From positions 806,001 through 870,000 of the forward strand of contig NZ_OY762974.1 in the NCBI RefSeq assembly GCF_963667135.1: a DNA stretch of 64,000 nt, read 5' to 3'. This DNA comes from an uncultured Macellibacteroides sp. GTDB taxonomy: Bacteria; Bacteroidota; Bacteroidia; Bacteroidales; Tannerellaceae. Position 1 is the first letter of the stretch; each line of letters starts with the position of its first letter. Below the pieces are notes generated by a model. The model worked only from the letters and a program-made list of their open reading frames with translations, had not been told where the DNA came from and ran no database searches. The position numbers were made by a program, and so were the translations under genes. Below, one piece after another: positions 46,334 to 56,499 of this stretch.

Positions 46334-49300
46334 TTACTGTGCCAGTGAAAAACGAAGGCTTATTCCGTAATTTGAGTTCGAAGTAGGATATGAAGCCGAT
46401 GATACCAGTGGTTCGTTAATCTGTAAATCGTAAAATGCACGTAATGTAAGCGTTTTACTCAAGCCATAATCTGCCGAAAGTTGTATCGTTTTAGCAATAT
46501 TACCAGCGGTGGGCTGAGTGAAATTCTCTTCTATTTTACGGATAAGGGACTGGTTTTTCCGATAAGAGAAATCAAGTCGAAGCGTTAGATCATTACTGTA
46601 ATCTTTCGTTTGTTTCATTTTAAGCACTTTATTAAACTCAGTAAGTTTGTAGCCAAAACCTATTACATATTCATCTGAAACGGCTTCGACTAACTGGTAA
46701 GATGAAATATTCAAACTAAGGTTACGCGTAGAACGATATTCCGAACGGGCAGTTATATTATTTTGAAAAGTAACATCTACCCCAATAAGAGGGCTGAATC
46801 CCTCTGTAATACTTACTGCCGATATCTCATAGGGCGAAGAAGGCGTTGGATTATTTGTAAGCACGTCGCGAATAAACCCTAAGCCGTCCTGTTCTGCATC
46901 TACCCAATTCAGGTATGAAGAGAAAGCCCCCACACTGTAGGAACACCTATACTGATGATTTAATATGACACTTTTAAAGTATTTACTTAATGCCCCTAAA
47001 CGGATGAGACCGTCGTAGGTTATTTTCCAGTTGGGTAACAAACTGGAGAGTGTGGGGAAAGGCGATAAAGATACTTTATTTGTTTTTTTACCTGTATATG
47101 CAGCCAGAAATGCAGGAATAAGAACGTCGGTTGAATTCAGACTAATACTGCCAACTTCAGCATCATATGGTTCACCGGCTAATGCTGACCCCGATAAAAA
47201 TCCTTTGTCCGGATATGTCATAGTACCATAAGCTGCCTCGTATCGAGATGCTATAACACTCCGGTTGGCAAGGAAGTTATTGAAGGCATCCGACGCATAC
47301 CCGTCAATCGCTTTGGAACGTTTAAAAGCGGTAGAAATAGCCACGGTAGTCATTGTAAAATTCCCTCCATATGTTTCAGGCATACCTTCATACATATACT
47401 GAACTTCTGTATTACGCGTATCTACTCTGCTGGCATTCAAATCAATTTTCATGCCCACTATAGGTTCGAGCGTAGCACGCAAAGTAAAGTTTTTTGCATG
47501 ATTAATAATGGCAGGAGAGACATTATCTTCATTTTTAATAAGCCAGTTATTAGCATCCGCTTCATCAATATAACTACGGCGTACCGACCCAAAAGCGAAT
47601 CCCAGTCCGGGGGCAGTTCCTGTTGTGGTATTCCCCTGACCAATAAAATCGCCTATGCCCGGGCTAAATCCGGGCAACATCATACCATCTGTTACTGCGT
47701 ACTGAATATTAATGCTTCGAAGCATCATAAGGAAGCGGCTTCCTCTTTCGGCCACCTTGTACCAAAGTTCATCCGACAAATCCGGTCCGGGAACTATCGA
47801 CACTTTTATTAAAGCTGTATCCTTATTAAGTATTTCCACTTCTCCGGTACTTATCGGCTTAAATTTTATAGCATATACTTTCCCATCAGCTCCCCGGGCT
47901 GTAACCTTAACTCTCTTGGACGAAAGGCTATGTCTTATTTTAATTGTACTGTCCGGACTAAGCTGTATATCTTTCTCAACTTTAGATTTCGTTTCCGGGG
48001 TACGTCTTCCTCTGGCATTGACTGTAGCAACACGTGTTGAAGGAGTGAACTTCTGATTAACTTTCTTCAGAAAGCTGTTCTTGTTATAAAGAGTAACTAA
48101 ATTAAAGCGACCCGTAAAATCAATCTGACGCTGATTGGTAATTGTGTTTCCAATTTCTGTAAGTGAATCTATTTCCGCTCCTCTTTCCCAATTATAGGTT
48201 GCATTATAGGATACGGAACCAGTGGTCCAATCCATTACAGGGATCATTGCAAATGGCAAAGTATACATAGCAGTAAAAGTCTGATCATACTTCATGGGCT
48301 TACCCATATCAGAAATACTTTGTTTCACGGAGTCTTTCCACACCTGATATTGATCAGGATTCAGCTCTTTGTTTACCTGCACATTTGGTTCTTCGATCCG
48401 GGAATTTGTTCCTGATGTGAAATTAATGTTGAGGTTTTTAGTGAAATCCCAACGCAGACTAAAAGCTCTGTCCCAATAGAATGTGGAACTAAATGAAACA
48501 GGCAAGTTATTCTCTCCGGTTAGATTATTTAAATCGCGCAATTGCTGTTCATAGTAATTACGCATCAATGCCGACTGAAATGAGATGTTTGAGGGCAGAT
48601 AATTCAATCCAAACTCCTTCAGATAGCGCGTGTTTTTATTATCCTTTATATTTTTAAAAGGAGTAAACGGCTTAACGTAAGGAGAATATGTATAATTAAA
48701 ATTAGCCCGGTAATCTTTCGTTGTTTCATACTCCGTTTCAGGATTCTTCCTATTTGACTCATTAAACGAGTAACCAAATGAAAAGTTTGCCGGGTCGTAA
48801 GGCATAGGTGTTTTACTACGCACATCCACCTTCACATTATTAAGGGCTATACTCTTAATAACAGTCCTATCCTGCGAAAAACTTAAAATTGAATCTCTGT
48901 CGTGTTTTGTTTCCGCAGCATCCAACGCATCCTGCAACATGATATCCTGATCCAGCGGATTATATTTGGGCTTAGTGGTTTCTTTTGAATAGGCATAATA
49001 TAATGGAATACTGACCTTCGCCTTTTCGGGAAATAGCTTTCCAAGTTCCACATTCGCAGCCATATTATATTGCGAATAGTCATCCATACGGCGTTCGGAC
49101 ACTGATTGGTCTAACCCTCCAAATCCAGCAGTTTCCATACGGCCTCCCATATTTACAGTTCCAAAGTCAGAAAGAGCAATCTGCATGCTGGCATTGGCAG
49201 CCCAGCCTCCATCTTCGTTAAAATCGGTAAGTCGCAACTCATTTACCCAAACCTCGCCACTCTTAATATCTTTCGAATTGTTGCGCACACCAATCATGAT

Positions 49301-52300
49301 GGTTTTTACCTCAGACAAAGAAGGATTACCAACCACAGTTATTTTATTAAGCGGGGCATCGGGATCGTATTCAGAATATGGTGTCTGGAAAGTAACATTG
49401 TTATTACCTTCTCTCTTGGCTCTGTTTCTGCTAATCTTCAAATCCGTCAACGATTCAAAATTAAAGTTCATAGTATTACCCGAAGGCCATACAGTAAACT
49501 GATCACTTTCGTTGTATGTGCTGTAATTCCCATGCGGTGTCAGCGAAAGAGGAACTTCATATTCGTAGTAATTATTTTTATAATCTGATCCCAGTCGTAT
49601 AAACACTGACATCTCTCCATTAGAAAGATTGGAAACATCATTAATAAACTTTTCGGCATGTACGAAAAGCTGCATTCGCTTGTATTGTCTTAAATCGTAA
49701 GAAGTGTTCTTATATACTGCCCGGGCATCCGACGGAGCCAGATTAGATATCTTCATGGACAATGCCTGCTCGTTTTGCTGGAGAAGCTGTGGCTGACTTG
49801 GGTCCAACATCCGGCTGATACCTGGAGGTAATACATAATTAACAGGAGTACGGTCGCCATTCTCTTCTATATTTACAGACGAAACATCGAGGGTTGCATT
49901 GATTACCGGCGGCATTTTGGGATTAGACAAATCCTGCGTATAATTACGCCACTCTCCCCTAACCAAATCGAAAGAACCAAAACGCAAAATAGTACTTTCC
50001 TTAAAATCCGTCATAAACATACGCATAAACCGGATTGTCTTAAAGTCGTTGATCGCCCCGACCTTATGATCGTAATTCTTTACAGGAATTTTAAACTGAT
50101 ACCATCGAACAGTTTCCTCTTTTCCGTTACGAAGATTTACAGTTGCATCGCGGGTATCTACAATATAGTTACTACCAACAACCAGATCTTTCGGACGCAA
50201 AGACACTTTATACTGATAATATTTTTCATTTTCATTCAGGGTGTTATCCTGATTAATATCTTCCACATCTGGAATTGTACGGGCAGATATATCATACTTT
50301 TCAGGAGAATCTTCCGAAGCCGTAGAGTTACCCTCCAGCCCATTGTAGCGTTTATAACGTTTTAAAATATCAGTCTCCTGCACATCGTAATCTGATCCCC
50401 GGTAGTAATGATAATCATCCCCGGCTGGGTCGTTAAGTGGCGAAAAGGGATCTGATGTCATTTCAGCAAGTGTTTCGCCAGAAAGACGGCCTTGTAGCTT
50501 GGTAAGATAGTCCTGATAGGTAGGGAATGTTTTTTCTTCTTCGGACGACAACCCATTGAGACCAACATCCTGAAGTTTACGGGCTCCTTGAGTGTTATCA
50601 AAAGCATAAACAGTAGACTGGCGTTTGGGCACTTTACCCCATACAGTTTGCTCAACAGCCGTCTCATCTCCATCGATAGGAAGACCATTCTCAAAATACT
50701 TCTTTTCGTCTTTTAATATATCTTCTGAGATTTCACCCAGATTAAAATACAGATCGCCGCCATCGCCGTTGGTATTATAGATAAAGGGATCCAACATCCA
50801 GAACTCAATGTATTCTATATTGGCTGCTTCGAAATCGCTTTGTTCTATTTTACGCATGATCCCTCCCCAGCGTTTTTCGGGCATAGCCAACTTTCCATCA
50901 CTGTTGACCTGGTCTGCATCCAGATTGTACGGACCACGTTCCGTTGGATAATAAGCCAGGTTCAAGACCGACAAAGTGTTATTTTCATTATACGCAAGAT
51001 CCTTGTTAGGAAATAGCTCCTGGGTTTTTACTTCGCGCACATAATGATTTGACAACTGTTCCAAATCGTTTTTTATATGATTGGGTGCGATTGAAGAATT
51101 CTTTCGCGTAAACAGTCCGTCAATATAATACCAGGCAAGCAAAGCACGGTTCTTTCCATAATCAACGTTATTAATTAGCGAAGCTTCCGGGAATAAAGAG
51201 TTGGCTGCATCATTGTATGGCACACTGGATAAAGTCCACGGATAAGGATTAAGCAAATCGATACCTGTTTGCGTTGACTCGAAATCGTCCAGATAGGAAT
51301 ATCCTCCAGTATATTTATTTTCGTAATGACCAGCAATTAAGTTAGCAAATTCTGCTTTCAAAGTTATCTGGGAAGGCTTTGTTAGTGTAAGCAAGGGCAA
51401 TCGATCAAAGAGGTTGGTTAACCATTGTGATTCTGTTTTGAACGAGGTATTTAATCCCCACAAGGTATTCTTGACAGATTCCTCTCCAAACGAAGTTTTG
51501 GTAGTCAGAGGCATCTCAGACATATGCATAATGGTTGCACCCAGGTTGAAGTTCTTATTAAACTCGTAATTAAGATCAACCCCCATCATCGTTTTGCGTT
51601 GCATACTGTAAGTCGACTGATTTTCAAGAGAGACACTTACCGCAGTTCCACTGGATATTATATTTTCATTCAGGATGGTAACAATCCCGGAAGTGTAATC
51701 GACAGAGTAATCCACATTTTCCTGAAGAGTAACCCCTGCGGCAGTAACACGAACCGAACCCCTTGCCACATTGCTTGCGCCCAATTGTATCTCCGAACTG
51801 GAAGAGGCCTTATATTCACCTTTGATAAGAAATTTATTTTTCTCTGTAATCTGACGGGCAACAGTTAACGTAGAATCGTATAATTCCTGATACACGTACT
51901 TATTTGCAATAGCATCGTTACCGATCATCTTACGAAGATGTGCCCCAAAAGGTTCAACTACAGGAAAGAATACCCGGCCATTTTCGGACAGCATTGTATA
52001 TCCTTCCAGAAAGTCGAATATACCATCAGGATAATTTTCATTTTTTGAATCAAGGCGATCCAGGTTCATTACGCGCAACAACAGCTTATCTTTTACATTT
52101 CCTTCAGAAAGATATTGCAGGTAAACGCCTGTAGTATCACTCTGATACAAAATATCCAGTTTAAACTTTTCCTTTTGTACTGAATAGGCACCAAGTGAAT
52201 AAACATTCTTCATCATCAGATCCCAAAACGGAGAACTGGGCGACATGGCGGTACCTTTAAGCAACTTTACATACAAACAGTTGTTCGTATTTACTGAATT

Positions 52301-53770
52301 ATCTGTAGCGAACTCTCCCACCTGATAGACTGATCCACGGTACGTATATTCGTAAGCAACAGCAAGCACTTCATCCGGTTGAAGTTGGGTTTTCAGCGAG
52401 ATATATCCCAATTGTTTGTTCAGGGTATATTCGGATGCGTCCAGTTTACGAGCACTTTCAACCTTTTCATAATCGACTCCCCCTTCTATAAAGCCGGAAA
52501 AGGACTGCGAAACAGTACTTATATTTCTTGCATCCGGATAACCCGACACCACCTGCTGATATAAAGAGTTTGCCCCGTTATACGGAATATCGAGCGAGCC
52601 CGAAGGCGTAAACTGAGGATTACTGATATGATTGTTCTCTGCCAGATCGGAAAAAGCCACAATATTGCGAGCCTGATCGTAACTACTTCGCTTATTGGTA
52701 ATCCACACTTCAGCGCGACTAATGCTAACAGCCGAATTAATGTAAGGTAGTTTAGACATTGCATCGTCGTATGTATCTCTGAAGTAGTGGGAGAGAAAGA
52801 AGTGTCGGTTTTCATCGTACTGATCTGCCGCGAACTCGTACGGTTTAGTTTGCACGCCTCCTTTCGAAGATACTGTCTGCGATTCCGACTCCTGCTGTGA
52901 AAATAGGGCTCCCACATGTAATTTCCCGAACTGCAATTCGGTTTTAATACCAAACAAAGCAGAACCTCCTCGAATTAAGGAATTGGAGGTATTCATACTT
53001 ACATTACCGGCTTCCAGTACTTTAATAATTTCATCTTCTGTACCTTCGTAAGCAAGCTTCAGCTTTTTCGAATCATAATCGAACGTAGTTTCCGTATTGT
53101 AATTCATACCAAAATTGACCTTCTCGCCCACGTTAGCCTGTACATTTAGCTGAACCTGTTCGTCGAAATTAAAGAAAGTACGGTTACGGGAGCGCTGCGG
53201 AAGAGATGGATTATCGGTTTTGTTACTTTTAAGCCCCATCTGAATCTCTGCAGTTCCTTGGGTTTTTACACGTACCCCTCCCTTTCCAAAGATCTTTTCT
53301 GCCGGACCAAGATCAAAACCCATATCTGTAATTTTGAACTCCTTGTTCATTTCTTCCAGGTAACTCTCTTCGTTCTTTTGCCGGAAATACGACCGCAAAG
53401 ATTCCTGCAGACTATAATCCTGATATTCCTCCGGAGTAAGAGACATGGGAGTACTCAGCTCCATGTCGCCTAACTTCGTTGTTACTACATAGGTATTGGT
53501 TTTAATATCATACTCAATTGTTGTCTTTACGTTATCAGGATTACGCAAATCCATGGGAGACTTCTTTACAATATCGTTATATTCCTCTGGAACCGTCTTC
53601 GCCACCGGGTAACGGGGAGCAATCGTATCGCCCTCCATGATCGGTTCGTCCAGCACAGTTAGTTCTGGCAACGAGGAGGTATAGGTCAGATAATCCGCAT
53701 TCAGCGAATAAAGACCGGCCCCGAATAACAGTACGGATATAAGTAATATGTAGTGGCTCCCTTTTTTCAT
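46334..53770 (-). CDS. sprA: Type IX secretion outer-membrane translocon protein SprA (Sov)
   Basis: A 2478-aa protein, the size expected for SprA/Sov, the very large beta-barrel through which type IX cargo leaves the cell. It has an N-terminal signal/anchor (LLISVLLFGAGLYSL), an early N-terminal region with FDLGPAEKIFGKGGVRVKTQG and NFDEQVQLNVQANVGEKVNFGMNYNTE, long stretches of antiparallel amphipathic strands rich in Asn/Tyr, and a terminal strand NYGISLRFSLAQ. The frame is unbroken. Its ATG overlaps the ruvA stop by one base, so translation is coupled. No other type IX gene or cargo C-terminal domain is in the window. Confidence 0.95.
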   Translation of the reverse strand: MKKGSHYILLISVLLFGAGLYSLNADYLTYTSSLPELTVLDEPIMEGDTIAPRYPVAKTVPEEYNDIVKKSPMDLRNPDNVKTTIEYDIKTNTYVVTTKLGDMELSTPMSLTPEEYQDYSLQESLRSYFRQKNEESYLEEMNKEFKITDMGFDLGPAEKIFGKGGVRVKTQGTAEIQMGLKSNKTDNPSLPQRSRNRTFFNFDEQVQLNVQANVGEKVNFGMNYNTETTFDYDSKKLKLAYEGTEDEIIKVLEAGNVSMNTSNSLIRGGSALFGIKTELQFGKLHVGALFSQQESESQTVSSKGGVQTKPYEFAADQYDENRHFFLSHYFRDTYDDAMSKLPYINSAVSISRAEVWITNKRSSYDQARNIVAFSDLAENNHISNPQFTPSGSLDIPYNGANSLYQQVVSGYPDARNISTVSQSFSGFIEGGVDYEKVESARKLDASEYTLNKQLGYISLKTQLQPDEVLAVAYEYTYRGSVYQVGEFATDNSVNTNNCLYVKLLKGTAMSPSSPFWDLMMKNVYSLGAYSVQKEKFKLDILYQSDTTGVYLQYLSEGNVKDKLLLRVMNLDRLDSKNENYPDGIFDFLEGYTMLSENGRVFFPVVEPFGAHLRKMIGNDAIANKYVYQELYDSTLTVARQITEKNKFLIKGEYKASSSSEIQLGASNVARGSVRVTAAGVTLQENVDYSVDYTSGIVTILNENIISSGTAVSVSLENQSTYSMQRKTMMGVDLNYEFNKNFNLGATIMHMSEMPLTTKTSFGEESVKNTLWGLNTSFKTESQWLTNLFDRLPLLTLTKPSQITLKAEFANLIAGHYENKYTGGYSYLDDFESTQTGIDLLNPYPWTLSSVPYNDAANSLFPEASLINNVDYGKNRALLAWYYIDGLFTRKNSSIAPNHIKNDLEQLSNHYVREVKTQELFPNKDLAYNENNTLSVLNLAYYPTERGPYNLDADQVNSDGKLAMPEKRWGGIMRKIEQSDFEAANIEYIEFWMLDPFIYNTNGDGGDLYFNLGEISEDILKDEKKYFENGLPIDGDETAVEQTVWGKVPKRQSTVYAFDNTQGARKLQDVGLNGLSSEEEKTFPTYQDYLTKLQGRLSGETLAEMTSDPFSPLNDPAGDDYHYYRGSDYDVQETDILKRYKRYNGLEGNSTASEDSPEKYDISARTIPDVEDINQDNTLNENEKYYQYKVSLRPKDLVVGSNYIVDTRDATVNLRNGKEETVRWYQFKIPVKNYDHKVGAINDFKTIRFMRMFMTDFKESTILRFGSFDLVRGEWRNYTQDLSNPKMPPVINATLDVSSVNIEENGDRTPVNYVLPPGISRMLDPSQPQLLQQNEQALSMKISNLAPSDARAVYKNTSYDLRQYKRMQLFVHAEKFINDVSNLSNGEMSVFIRLGSDYKNNYYEYEVPLSLTPHGNYSTYNESDQFTVWPSGNTMNFNFESLTDLKISRNRAKREGNNNVTFQTPYSEYDPDAPLNKITVVGNPSLSEVKTIMIGVRNNSKDIKSGEVWVNELRLTDFNEDGGWAANASMQIALSDFGTVNMGGRMETAGFGGLDQSVSERRMDDYSQYNMAANVELGKLFPEKAKVSIPLYYAYSKETTKPKYNPLDQDIMLQDALDAAETKHDRDSILSFSQDRTVIKSIALNNVKVDVRSKTPMPYDPANFSFGYSFNESNRKNPETEYETTKDYRANFNYTYSPYVKPFTPFKNIKDNKNTRYLKEFGLNYLPSNISFQSALMRNYYEQQLRDLNNLTGENNLPVSFSSTFYWDRAFSLRWDFTKNLNINFTSGTNSRIEEPNVQVNKELNPDQYQVWKDSVKQSISDMGKPMKYDQTFTAMYTLPFAMIPVMDWTTGSVSYNATYNWERGAEIDSLTEIGNTITNQRQIDFTGRFNLVTLYNKNSFLKKVNQKFTPSTRVATVNARGRRTPETKSKVEKDIQLSPDSTIKIRHSLSSKRVKVTARGADGKVYAIKFKPISTGEVEILNKDTALIKVSIVPGPDLSDELWYKVAERGSRFLMMLRSINIQYAVTDGMMLPGFSPGIGDFIGQGNTTTGTAPGLGFAFGSVRRSYIDEADANNWLIKNEDNVSPAIINHAKNFTLRATLEPIVGMKIDLNASRVDTRNTEVQYMYEGMPETYGGNFTMTTVAISTAFKRSKAIDGYASDAFNNFLANRSVIASRYEAAYGTMTYPDKGFLSGSALAGEPYDAEVGSISLNSTDVLIPAFLAAYTGKKTNKVSLSPFPTLSSLLPNWKITYDGLIRLGALSKYFKSVILNHQYRCSYSVGAFSSYLNWVDAEQDGLGFIRDVLTNNPTPSSPYEISAVSITEGFSPLIGVDVTFQNNITARSEYRSTRNLSLNISSYQLVEAVSDEYVIGFGYKLTEFNKVLKMKQTKDYSNDLTLRLDFSYRKNQSLIRKIEENFTQPTAGNIAKTIQLSADYGLSKTLTLRAFYDLQINEPLVSSASYPTSNSNYGISLRFSLAQ

Positions 53771-54357
53771 CAGAGAATTCTAAGTGCCTCTTTAATCACC
53801 TTTTCAACTTCAATAGAAGGAGATGCCCTTAATATGGAGGTAACAGCCTTTTGTGAAGCAGCCTTTTGGAATCCAAGCATAACCAAAGCAGCCACCGCTT
53901 CTTCTGCCACTTGTCCGTTTCCAGCGCCTGAAGCTATCATTTCGGTAACAGCACCCTGCACTTTTACCTTATTCTTAAGATCCACTAATATTCGCTGTGC
54001 AGTTTTAAGTCCGATACCTTTAACGGCTTTAAGGGCTGCTTCATTATTCGTAGCAATGGTCTGAACCAGTTCGGAGGGAGGAAGAGAAGACAAAATCATT
54101 CGGGCCGTATTAGGACCAACGCCAGAGACACTTGTTAGTAACAAAAAAAGTTCACGCTCCTCCTTGCCAGAGAAGCCGAACAACAAATGAGCGTCTTCGC
54201 GGATTACCTCGAAGACATAAATTTTACCTTGTTTTTGCCCATTATAGGCACTGAACGTAGTTAATGATATATTCAACTCATACCCTACACCGCCACACTC
54301 CATCACCATACGGGCAGGAGAAAGCTCAACAATTTCGCCTTTTAAATATTCAATCAT
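53770..54357 (-). CDS. ruvA: Holliday junction branch migration protein RuvA
   Basis: A 195-aa protein: N-terminal OB fold ([30 protein letters not shown]), two helix-hairpin-helix motifs ([16 protein letters not shown] and [17 protein letters not shown]) and a C-terminal three-helix domain that contacts RuvB. RuvB and RuvC are not nearby. It is first in a two-gene unit with sprA. Confidence 0.97.
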   Translation of the reverse strand: MIEYLKGEIVELSPARMVMECGGVGYELNISLTTFSAYNGQKQGKIYVFEVIREDAHLLFGFSGKEERELFLLLTSVSGVGPNTARMILSSLPPSELVQTIATNNEAALKAVKGIGLKTAQRILVDLKNKVKVQGAVTEMIASGAGNGQVAEEAVAALVMLGFQKAASQKAVTSILRASPSIEVEKVIKEALRIL

Positions 54358-54392
54358 GTTGCGTTTAACCAGTTAAATGTTTGTTTATAACG

Positions 54393-54400
54393 CAAAAGTA
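54393..54400 (-). promoter_or_regulatory. Putative -7 element for ruvA-sprA
   Basis: Minus strand TACTTTTG, a perfect TAnnTTTG, 35 bp ahead of the ruvA ATG. No TTTG at the -33 spot. Confidence 0.5.
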
Positions 54401-54448
54401 CGCAAAAGCGTATATTAAAAGGCCTCTTTATTTAGAATAGAGTGGAGA

Positions 54449-55333
54449 TCATGGTTTAGGGAATAGAACTGCCCCGGGGTTAAGTGCTTCGAAAACTTCG
54501 ATGCACCCTCTGTCTTGCAGCGTGATATAAATCTGTTTGTTCTTTTGTCCACCGAAAGTAATGTTGGAAGGTTTTTTCCCTTTACACCAATATTCGTGCA
54601 AAGATTTGCCTTCGGGACTAACAACCAATACAGTTCCTTTGTCGTAACGGCATATGTATAGGTTTCCCTTTTCATCGCAGCGCATCCCGTCCATACCAAA
54701 ATCGGGAAAAGAGTAGAATAACCGCTTATTGGACAAAGATCCGTCGGCTTCGATATCGAACACCCAAACATTTCGTTGAACCGATTCATTCACATAGAGC
54801 AAACGTCCATCGGGACTAACTTCGACACCGTTGGTAGTTCCCATCTCGTCCAACAATAGCTTCACATTGCCTGAAGGTGTAATCATCCAAAGCTTTCCCG
54901 TATTTTTGGCCCATGCAGGATCGCTGGCGTAGATTGTTCCATTGGGAGCTATGGTTATATCGTTGGGCTGATTCATTAAAGGTTCGTGAGCAAACACAGA
55001 AACAGCTTTCGTACCCATATCGACACGAAGTATATTATGTCCGGTATAGTCGGCAACAAACATGTCTCCTATTGCATTAAAACGGATACCATTACCGGTT
55101 GATCCCTCCGGCAAGGTAACAAACAGGCTATGTGTTCCGCAGGGAGTTATCACTCCTATCGTACCTTTATCGCCATAATTTACGGCATACAGGTTGCCTT
55201 TAGCATCAACTGCAGGTCCTTCTATACCGGATGTAAAAGTTCCTTCGGGAACAAGGTCGGTACTTTCAGTTTGAGCTGCAACCGTTCCAAATAGAATAAA
55301 AGAACTAAGTAAGGCGTATGCGAATTGTTTCAT
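54449..55333 (-). CDS. SMP-30/gluconolactonase/NHL-type beta-propeller, exported
   Basis: A 294-aa protein with a signal peptide (MKQFAYALLSSFILFGTVAAQ). Repeated blades carry the SMP-30/LRE pattern: GIEGPAVDAKGNLYAVNYG, NGIRFNAIGDMFVADYTGHNILRVD, QPNDITIAPNGTIYASDPAW, TNGVEVSPDGRLLYVNE, DGMRCDEKGNLYICRYDKGTVLVVSPEG, consistent with a six-bladed propeller and with the acidic/Asn metal ligands of lactonases (E near GIEGP, N in TNGVEVS, D in DGMRCD). A periplasmic sugar lactonase is likely; the substrate is unknown. The ATG at 55333 was chosen for the signal peptide. It seems to be monocistronic. Confidence 0.85.
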   Translation of the reverse strand: MKQFAYALLSSFILFGTVAAQTESTDLVPEGTFTSGIEGPAVDAKGNLYAVNYGDKGTIGVITPCGTHSLFVTLPEGSTGNGIRFNAIGDMFVADYTGHNILRVDMGTKAVSVFAHEPLMNQPNDITIAPNGTIYASDPAWAKNTGKLWMITPSGNVKLLLDEMGTTNGVEVSPDGRLLYVNESVQRNVWVFDIEADGSLSNKRLFYSFPDFGMDGMRCDEKGNLYICRYDKGTVLVVSPEGKSLHEYWCKGKKPSNITFGGQKNKQIYITLQDRGCIEVFEALNPGAVLFPKP

Positions 55334-55669
55334 ACAACTATTATTTAATATAATTTCGTTCGGACTGCAAGATAAAGAATTATTTTGTACAACAGAACTT
55401 ACTTGGTTATTCAATAATGCGAAGAGTGTTTATACGATAGATAGCTTCCTTTTTCTTCTAATCCCGTATCTTTTTTTCTGAAAGGTAAGCAAGCTATTTA
55501 TTTTACATGTACATGTAAAATAAAAACCATGTACATGTAAATGAAAAAGGATGTACATGCTTTTTCATTTACATGTACATCCTTTTATAATGTTATGGTT
55601 TCTTTTAGGATAAAACCCAGATGGAAACCTGGAATAAAGCATAGTCTTTGCTAATTCCTGCCAGCTATA
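55334..55669. other. Intergenic region between nagB and the SMP-30-like gene
   Basis: A 336-bp gap with no gene. It contains the 22-bp-period ATGTACAT array (55501-55584) and a weak hairpin CCAG/CTGG downstream of nagB (about 55608-55625). A TATCTTGC-like -7 for the SMP-30 gene may lie near 55370. Nothing else recognised. Confidence 0.7.
55501..55584. repeat. 22-bp-period array of ATGTACAT palindromes (array 2)
   Basis: ATGTACAT occurs at 55507, 55529, 55551 and 55573, exactly 22 bp apart. The three 14-bp spacers are GTAAAATAAAAACC, GTAAATGAAAAAGG and GCTTTTTCATTTAC, the last being an inverted copy of the second. The second to fourth units therefore make a perfect 21-bp inverted repeat (55529-55549 with 55560-55580), and the first is a perfect 20-bp palindrome (55501-55520). 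Confidence 0.9.
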
Positions 55670-56479
55670 TTAAATCAGCGTATCAGGACAAAGATGAGCT
55701 TTCTCAATATCTTTAAAGTAGTTATAAGTACCTACCTTCAGTTCGGCACAAGCAGCTTCGTCGCAAACAATAATACCTTTGGGGTGAAGTTGCAGTGCTG
55801 TGATTGTCCACATCTGATTAATAGAACCTTCTACCACCTGAGCCAATGCGCGGGCTTTGTTGTGACCGTTTACCATAATCAGCACTTCTTTGGCGTCAAG
55901 CACAGTACCTACTCCAACCGTAACGGAAGTTTTTGGAACCTTGTTAACGTCGTTATCAAAGAAACGTGAATTAGCAATAATCGTATCTGTTGTCAAAGTC
56001 TTCACCCGAGTGCGGGAAGATAAAGACGAACCCGGTTCGTTAAATGCAATATGTCCGTCGGGGCCAATTCCACCAAGGAACAAATCTACTCCACCTACAG
56101 CTTTCATCTTTGCCTCATAAGAAGCACATTCGGCTTCAAGATCAGCAGCATTTCCGTTCAGAATATTTACATTTTCTTTTTTAATGTCGATATGACTAAA
56201 GAAATTATTCCACATAAATGAATGATAGCTTTCCGGATGTTCTTTCGGAAGGCCTACGTATTCATCCATATTGAAAGTAATGATATTCTGAAAAGAGATA
56301 ACTCCTCTTTTGTACAGTTCAATAAGGTTCTTGTACATTCCAAGAGGCGATGAACCGGTAGGCAATCCCAATACGAAAGGTTTCTCTGCCGTTGGATTGG
56401 CTTTTTTAATACTGGCAGCAACATAATTGGCTGCCCATTTTGACAGTTGCTCGTAATTGGGCTCAATAATTAATCTCAT
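55670..56479 (-). CDS. nagB: Glucosamine-6-phosphate deaminase
   Basis: A 269-aa enzyme converting glucosamine-6-phosphate to fructose-6-phosphate and ammonia. Signatures: [35 protein letters not shown] (phosphate site), [21 protein letters not shown] with the catalytic Asp, and [17 protein letters not shown] with the catalytic His. The ATG at 56479 gives the canonical N-terminus, and an upstream in-frame ATG lies inside fprA. It is last of the ddh-lgt-fprA-nagB unit, 20 bp after fprA. Confidence 0.96.
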   Translation of the reverse strand: MRLIIEPNYEQLSKWAANYVAASIKKANPTAEKPFVLGLPTGSSPLGMYKNLIELYKRGVISFQNIITFNMDEYVGLPKEHPESYHSFMWNNFFSHIDIKKENVNILNGNAADLEAECASYEAKMKAVGGVDLFLGGIGPDGHIAFNEPGSSLSSRTRVKTLTTDTIIANSRFFDNDVNKVPKTSVTVGVGTVLDAKEVLIMVNGHNKARALAQVVEGSINQMWTITALQLHPKGIIVCDEAACAELKVGTYNYFKDIEKAHLCPDTLI

Positions 56480-56499
56480 ATCACGTAATTTTAAATCGG

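Noticed and set aside
55501..55584. Invertible promoter or site-specific recombination switch
   Set aside because: The inverted arms enclose only 10 bp and no invertase gene is in the window; too small to carry a promoter.
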